DNA of 37,779 bases, taken from the NCBI GenBank assembly GCA_017433905.1, contig JAFRGI010000024.1, forward strand, positions 1-37,779, read 5' to 3'. This DNA is from Ruminococcus sp. Lineage in GTDB: Bacteria > Bacillota > Clostridia > Oscillospirales > Acutalibacteraceae. Shown here piece by piece: positions 35,505-37,779 of this stretch. A program made the translations under genes and the position numbers. How positions within the stretch are numbered: the stretch's first letter is position 1; the number at the start of each line of letters is the position of its first letter. A model generated the notes under the pieces. The model saw only the letters and a program-made list of their open reading frames with translations. It made no database searches and was not told the origin of the DNA.

Positions 35505-36862
35505 GCTGTGGCTGCTTGCTTGGCTTCGTGTTGCTTTTTCAGTTCTGGAAGCTCTTTGTCGAACTTAAAGATCATGAACAGAATAATCGTGATGATGATG
35601 CAGATGATCGGTACGACGGTAAAGCCGATCTGAATAAAGAATTTTGTCGTATCGGACTGCACAGACAAAGCAGGATTATATCCGCCTGCATTCATCAAAC
35701 CCACCATGATCATACCGTTGAATGCAAAGGTCAGTTTCGCCAGGAAGCTGTCAAAGCAGGACAGGAAGCCTGCTGCACGAATACCGGTTTTTAACTCGGT
35801 ATATTCAATGACGTCGGCAAGCAGCGAGAATCTCATGCCCATGAGATAGCCGAGAGCGAACCACAAAATTGCCGTGCTGATGAGAATCAGTGGCACGTTC
35901 GTGCCGCTGAATAAGAACAGGACATTGGCGACTAAAGCGGCAATATTCATCACAATGCAGGAATTTTTCTTGCCTATTATACTGCAGAAGAAAGGAATGG
36001 TCAACTGTCCGACAGGCATAAAGATTGAGGTAACGATTCCCTGTATCGATTGAAGGGCGTTGTATGGCATGTCGCCGATATCACCGACATACCACTGGTA
36101 GTAATACACTACGCCTGCCTGTTTGATGGCAAATCCAATCAAAAAGATGAACATGGTAACGACAAGCAATATATACTGTCCGTTGATTGCCCTGAAGCCG
36201 TCTTTGACATGCATCTTTTCTTGATTTGCCGGTTTGACAATCTCTCTGGTGTTGGCAAAAGAAACGAAGAGCAGGATGACAGCCGGAATCGCGAAAATCA
36301 ACATAACCCAGAAATATGAATAGGTATTGTGATCGCTGTCGAATTGTTTCAAAAGCAACGGAGCGAAAATCTGTACACAAGCGCTGCCGATGGCTGCCAT
36401 GACCATGCGGTAGGTTACCAGAATGTTGCGTTCCTTGGGGTCAGACGACAGGCTGGGAAGCAATGCGGAAAGCGGTGTGTTCACGATGGTATAAGCTGTA
36501 CTGATAAGGTTATATGTCAGGAACGCAAATGTAAGCATTAATATCGATTCGTTTTTTACGATTGTCGGCAAGAGGAATGTAAGGACAGCAGCGAGTCCGA
36601 GCGGTATGGCGCCAATCATAAGATAAGGACGTGCCTTGCCGCTTTTCATATTCGTTTTATCGACCACGATTCCCATTAAGATGTCGGTGAATGCATCAAT
36701 CACCTTAGAGCCCAGAGTAATTAGGTGAAATGCCAATACATCCATTGACAGTCCCTGCGTATAGTAGGAATTCAGATACAGCACTAACATTACCCAAATT
36801 AAGTTGCTGGCCATATCGGCGAATCCGTAACCCAACCGCTGTCTCATTTTTGAAAATTTCAT
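35501..36862 (-). CDS. GPH-family sugar:cation symporter (MFS)
   Basis: 453 residues, about 12 membrane helices. It belongs to the glycoside-pentoside-hexuronide family related to MelB and XynP ('RQRLGYGFADMASNLIWVML' at the N-terminus, 'DKTNMKSGKARPYL' in the loop between helices 2 and 3). The imported sugar is unknown; no glycosidase or regulator is next to it. The start was chosen for the domain and an AGGGGATTG site. It has its own promoter and terminator and is bounded by an exact 17-bp repeat. Confidence 0.9.
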   Translation of the reverse strand: MKFSKMRQRLGYGFADMASNLIWVMLVLYLNSYYTQGLSMDVLAFHLITLGSKVIDAFTDILMGIVVDKTNMKSGKARPYLMIGAIPLGLAAVLTFLLPTIVKNESILMLTFAFLTYNLISTAYTIVNTPLSALLPSLSSDPKERNILVTYRMVMAAIGSACVQIFAPLLLKQFDSDHNTYSYFWVMLIFAIPAVILLFVSFANTREIVKPANQEKMHVKDGFRAINGQYILLVVTMFIFLIGFAIKQAGVVYYYQWYVGDIGDMPYNALQSIQGIVTSIFMPVGQLTIPFFCSIIGKKNSCIVMNIAALVANVLFLFSGTNVPLILISTAILWFALGYLMGMRFSLLADVIEYTELKTGIRAAGFLSCFDSFLAKLTFAFNGMIMVGLMNAGGYNPALSVQSDTTKFFIQIGFTVVPIICIIITIILFMIFKFDKELPELKKQHEAKQAATA

Positions 36863-36916
36863 GTTTCAATCCCCTAAACCTCTAAATAATTTACTTAAGT
36901 TTTCAACAACTATCTC

Positions 36917-36933
36917 AAGATCTTGTTTATTAT
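36917..36933 (+). repeat. 17-bp direct repeat, copy at the transporter promoter
   Basis: Identical to 35488-35504. It starts with most of the palindrome CAAGATCTTG (36916-36925), which lies on the predicted transcription start, and includes most of the -10 box. Confidence 0.85.
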
Positions 36934-36957
36934 ATCAAGTTATATGATTAATTTCAA
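36929..36957 (-). promoter_or_regulatory. Promoter of the GPH transporter gene
   Basis: On the minus strand: -35 TTGAAA (36957-36952), 17-bp spacer, -10 TATAAT (36934-36929). The palindrome CAAGATCTTG (36916-36925) just downstream is a candidate operator. Confidence 0.8.
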
Positions 36958-37122
36958 CCATTTTTAACAAAAAAACAGTTAATTTTTAAAACTTGTGAAT
37001 AATAATCGCTTTTTTTTTTTTTTTTTGATTATTTTTTAGTAAAAGACACAAATACATGTACAAAATGCAAAATAGACGTATAGCGGATGTGGGTGATGCA
37101 CATGACTGCGAAAACAAAAAAC

Positions 37123-37158
37123 ATCCAAACCCGTCTCCAACAGGAGGCAGATTTGGAT
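37123..37158 (-). terminator. Minus-strand terminator-like hairpin
   Basis: ATCCAAAC...GTCTCC (37123-37138) pairs with GGAGGC...TTTGGAT (37143-37158) with two mismatches. On the minus strand GTTTTTTGTTTTC follows, a good T-tract. It is a sequence relative of the hairpin at 35417-35456 and probably ends the unit holding the 104-residue gene. Confidence 0.7.
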
Positions 37159-37237
37159 TATCTTCGCTTGTCCTATCCGTATAAAAAAGATTTTTTTCGG
37201 CGAGTTTATGTCAGGGACTTGAACCCCCGAAAGAATC

Positions 37238-37276
37238 TATCTTAGTCACTATCTTGGTCAGTCAGTGACTAAGATA
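37238..37276. repeat. 13-bp perfect inverted repeat
   Basis: TATCTTAGTCACT (37238-37250) and AGTGACTAAGATA (37264-37276) around a 13-base loop. No T-tract follows on the plus strand (AAAAACC). It adjoins the tRNA-like fragment. Confidence 0.7.
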
Positions 37277-37378
37277 AAAACCACAGTTTTCTACTCGGAA
37301 ACATATTTTTGCATTTTACTGTTAGGCTTATCCTGGATAGTCAATTTAAGTTTTTCAGACTATGGGAGTTACCAAAAA

Positions 37379-37693
37379 CTAATGTATGATACGAAGTAGT
37401 GCCTTATGAAACAGACTTACATTTACGACTGAAAGCATATCTTGTCTCCCGAATGACTCCTGTATATCAATATCTATTCTATCGTTGTCACCCGAAGAAA
37501 AATCATAGTGTGCTTTTCTTCCTGTCGGAGCAGACAGCCATGTTCCTCCATCAGGAGTGTATGCTCCGTGATTTATCCTTATTTTTCCTTCAATAACTTC
37601 GACGCACAGTGTATTTATTCCCATTTCAACCGGTATTCGCAGGCAGTGCTGTCCTTTCAATACTATAAGTTCGCCAAATACAAGCTCCTTCAT
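37379..37693 (-). CDS. Small protein of unknown function
   Basis: 104 residues, no signal peptide or membrane helix; predicted mostly beta ('KELVFGELIVLKGQHCLRIP', 'GINTLCVEVIEGKIRIN'). No family recognised. Its ATG overlaps the TAA of the preceding gene by one base (TAATG), and GGTGG lies upstream, so it is probably translationally coupled to the antiporter tail. This arrangement is the main support that it is real. Confidence 0.5.
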   Translation of the reverse strand: MKELVFGELIVLKGQHCLRIPVEMGINTLCVEVIEGKIRINHGAYTPDGGTWLSAPTGRKAHYDFSSGDNDRIDIDIQESFGRQDMLSVVNVSLFHKALLRIIH

Positions 37694-37779
37694 TAATTTT
37701 CACCACCTATCAACTTTTTATGTGTTCTATCTATCCCGATTGCTCCAAGCGGAGCTGTTATCAGTATCGCAAGCACCGC
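37693..37779 (-). CDS. C-terminal end of a probable cation:proton antiporter (partial)
   Basis: The last 28 codons of a gene running off the right edge. The peptide includes 'AVLAILITAPLGAIGIDRTH' and a short basic tail, ending at TAA. The pattern of a final hydrophobic helix followed by 'ITAPLGAIGID' is typical of the end of CPA1/NhaP-type Na+/H+ antiporters. Too short for certainty. Confidence 0.5.
   Translation of the reverse strand, partial: AVLAILITAPLGAIGIDRTHKKLIGGEN

Larger units (their letters stand above)
36958..37378. other. Noncoding, AT-rich, hairpin-rich region
   Basis: About 420 bp with no convincing gene. It holds a run of 17 T (37010-37026) flanked by the inverted repeat AATAATC/GATTATT (37001-37007, 37027-37033), a terminator-like hairpin (37123-37158), a tRNA T-arm-like piece (37209-37231) and a 13-bp perfect inverted repeat (37238-37276). 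Confidence 0.6.

Noticed and set aside
37087-37245. 52-codon plus-strand frame ending in a 'RDLNPR'-like peptide
   Set aside because: It translates the terminator hairpin and the antisense of the tRNA-like fragment; such peptides are typical of reading tRNA-like sequence as protein.
37201-37290. Complete tRNA gene
   Set aside because: Only a degenerate T-arm is seen; no D-arm, anticodon arm or acceptor stem could be fitted.

Overview
The window reads as chromosomal DNA of an anaerobic, low-to-mid GC member of the Firmicutes, most likely a gut-type Clostridia (Ruminococcaceae/Oscillospiraceae-like). The support is the clostridial gene orders rpmG-secE-nusG-rplK-rplA-rplJ-rplL and fabK-fabD-fabG-fabF-accB-fabZ-accC-accD-accA, strong AGGAGG ribosome-binding sites, TTGACA/TATAAT promoters with 17-bp spacers, and oxygen-defence proteins typical of anaerobes (rubredoxin, bacterioferritin-like). 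The assignment is by gene content only.

Left part (1-4430) is accessory in character: a TetR-type regulator, a bacterioferritin-like protein, an OhrR-type peroxide-sensing MarR regulator, a metallo-beta-lactamase-fold protein fused to a C-terminal rubredoxin, and a Y-family DNA polymerase. Together these look like a small oxidative-stress module, which is the best candidate here for a poorly described system. It ends in a decayed fragment of a secreted surface protein, next to a small inverted-repeat element (4433-4558) that has a second copy at 24480-24648.

4561-9592 (minus strand) holds a class A penicillin-binding protein followed by homoserine dehydrogenase and aspartate kinase. 9891-14163 (plus) holds a BofC-like anchored protein, glutamate racemase, a DUF1934 protein, arginyl-tRNA synthetase and a membrane protein, closed by a 20-bp perfect hairpin. 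14279-22158 (minus) is a nine-gene type II fatty acid synthesis/acetyl-CoA carboxylase operon. It has its own promoter and a leader of about 255 nt with an attenuator-like hairpin; fabH, acpP and a local regulator are absent. lepA is divergent from it.

24685-29551 (plus) holds an unknown protein and then the L33-SecE-NusG-L11-L1-L10-L7/L12 operon with an L10 leader and transcription attenuator. 29674-33616 (minus) holds gltX, glnS and an extra SDR reductase. A divergent bioY biotin transporter follows with a consensus promoter and a BirA-type operator; it would supply biotin for the AccB carrier encoded in the fab operon. The right end holds a CDF metal exporter, a GPH-family sugar symporter flanked by a 17-bp exact direct repeat, a hairpin-rich noncoding stretch with a 17-T run and a tRNA T-arm-like fragment, and the tail of a probable cation/proton antiporter coupled to a small unknown gene.
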